Source of the DNA: Brugia malayi | Taxonomy: Eukaryota > Nematoda > Chromadorea > Rhabditida > Onchocercidae | Assembly (NCBI RefSeq): GCF_000002995.4 | Contig: NW_025062477.1 | Coordinates: forward strand, 11,380,649-11,444,648 | Direction of reading: 5' to 3' | Length of the DNA stretch: 64,000 bases | Shown: positions 63,531-64,000 of the stretch, piece after piece | Layout of the letters: each line of letters starts with the position of its first letter | Numbering within the stretch: position 1 is the first letter of the stretch | The notes under the pieces: model-generated | What the model was told of the DNA's origin: nothing | Databases searched by the model: none | What the model saw: the letters and a program-made list of their open reading frames with translations, nothing else | Translations under genes and position numbers: made by a program

Positions 63531-64000
63531 TACTATTATTACTCATCATTTTATTAAAAAAAAAAAATTTTTTTTTTTTCATATAAAAATCACTGAAAGA
63601 TAAAATTATTTTTTTCATTTATTTTAATAAATTTGTAAATTATCACAAAAAAAAAAAAGAAAGAAATTCTCTAAAAGTATTATATTAAAATTTTGAAGTA
63701 ATATAAAATAGTATAAAATGTTTGGTAGAGTTAAAATCAAATGACATATATGCAAATTTACTGTGTCATCAAAGATGGACAAAGACAGAAAAAGTTAAAC
63801 AAAAACATTTCAACAGTAATTCTTCTAATCAGTAATTCAACAAATTAAAATACTAATTCATTTTATCCATCTCATTTCTACTAATATATAAATAATCGCT
63901 AATTTTTTCTCTTTTTTTTTGTATACGACTGTTTTTTCAATTTTTTAAATTTTATTTTGAAAATTTTACAATTCATTCATTTATTTGGTTTCCAAAACTT

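Larger units (their letters stand above)
56531..64000. other. gene-poor AT-rich region
   Basis: No gene with consistent exons was found. The region holds long poly-A/T runs, microsatellites, TGAATGAATG repeats near 59000-59090, and two weak exon candidates (61530-61707 minus, 63379-63530 plus). Confidence 0.5.

Overview
This is a eukaryotic window and most likely nematode. It is extremely AT-rich, with homopolymer runs and microsatellites between and inside genes. Genes are compact and split by many AT-rich introns. Nearly every complete gene has a TTTTAG- or TTTCAG-type acceptor a few bases to about 45 bases before its initiator ATG, which is the layout expected of spliced-leader trans-splicing. 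A spirurid (clade III, filaria-like) worm is my best guess from base composition and protein style; the species cannot be named from the sequence alone. No prokaryotic, viral or CRISPR-like system was seen.

Layout. (1) 17-611, plus strand: the last two exons of an unrecognised gene that begins outside the window. (2) 4551-2120, minus: NF-YC, the gamma subunit of the CCAAT-binding factor, 7 coding exons, 270 aa, with a probable non-coding leader exon near 5000. (3) 5-13 kb: gene-free, AT-rich DNA packed with tandem repeats. (4) 14260-28773, plus: a PSKH1-type serine/threonine kinase, 7 coding exons, 412 aa, with a 10.7-kb first intron. (5) 32475-30786, minus: a PinX1-type G-patch protein, 5 exons, 196 aa. 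(6) 37252-33262 and (7) 42650-38483, minus: two tandem, diverged TMPPE-like membrane metallophosphoesterases of 404 and 430 aa. (8) 45502-50120, plus: a short WD-repeat protein, 407 aa, best matched to the dynein-2 intermediate chain WDR60. (9) 56097-51442, minus: a SMYD-family MYND/SET protein, 471 aa. (10) 56-64 kb: gene-poor, with simple repeats and two weak exon candidates.

Every exon chain for genes 2 and 4-9 was assembled by hand. All junctions keep the reading frame and the exon lengths sum to whole codons. All use GT-AG borders except one GC-AG intron inside NF-YC. The three consecutive minus-strand genes (TMPPE-a, TMPPE-b, PinX1) are about 0.8-1.2 kb apart, each with its own acceptor before the ATG, so they could be a nematode operon. 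Otherwise the genes are ordinary housekeeping or regulatory genes without an obvious shared pathway.

The unusual points are mostly structural: a duplicated approximately 260-bp block shared by the WDR60/SMYD intergenic gap and a SMYD intron, a repeated GTTTTT splice-donor class, a microsatellite that forms part of a splice donor, missing sub-domains in the PinX1, SMYD and WDR60 homologues, and several higher-order tandem repeats. I did not find a convincing novel system.
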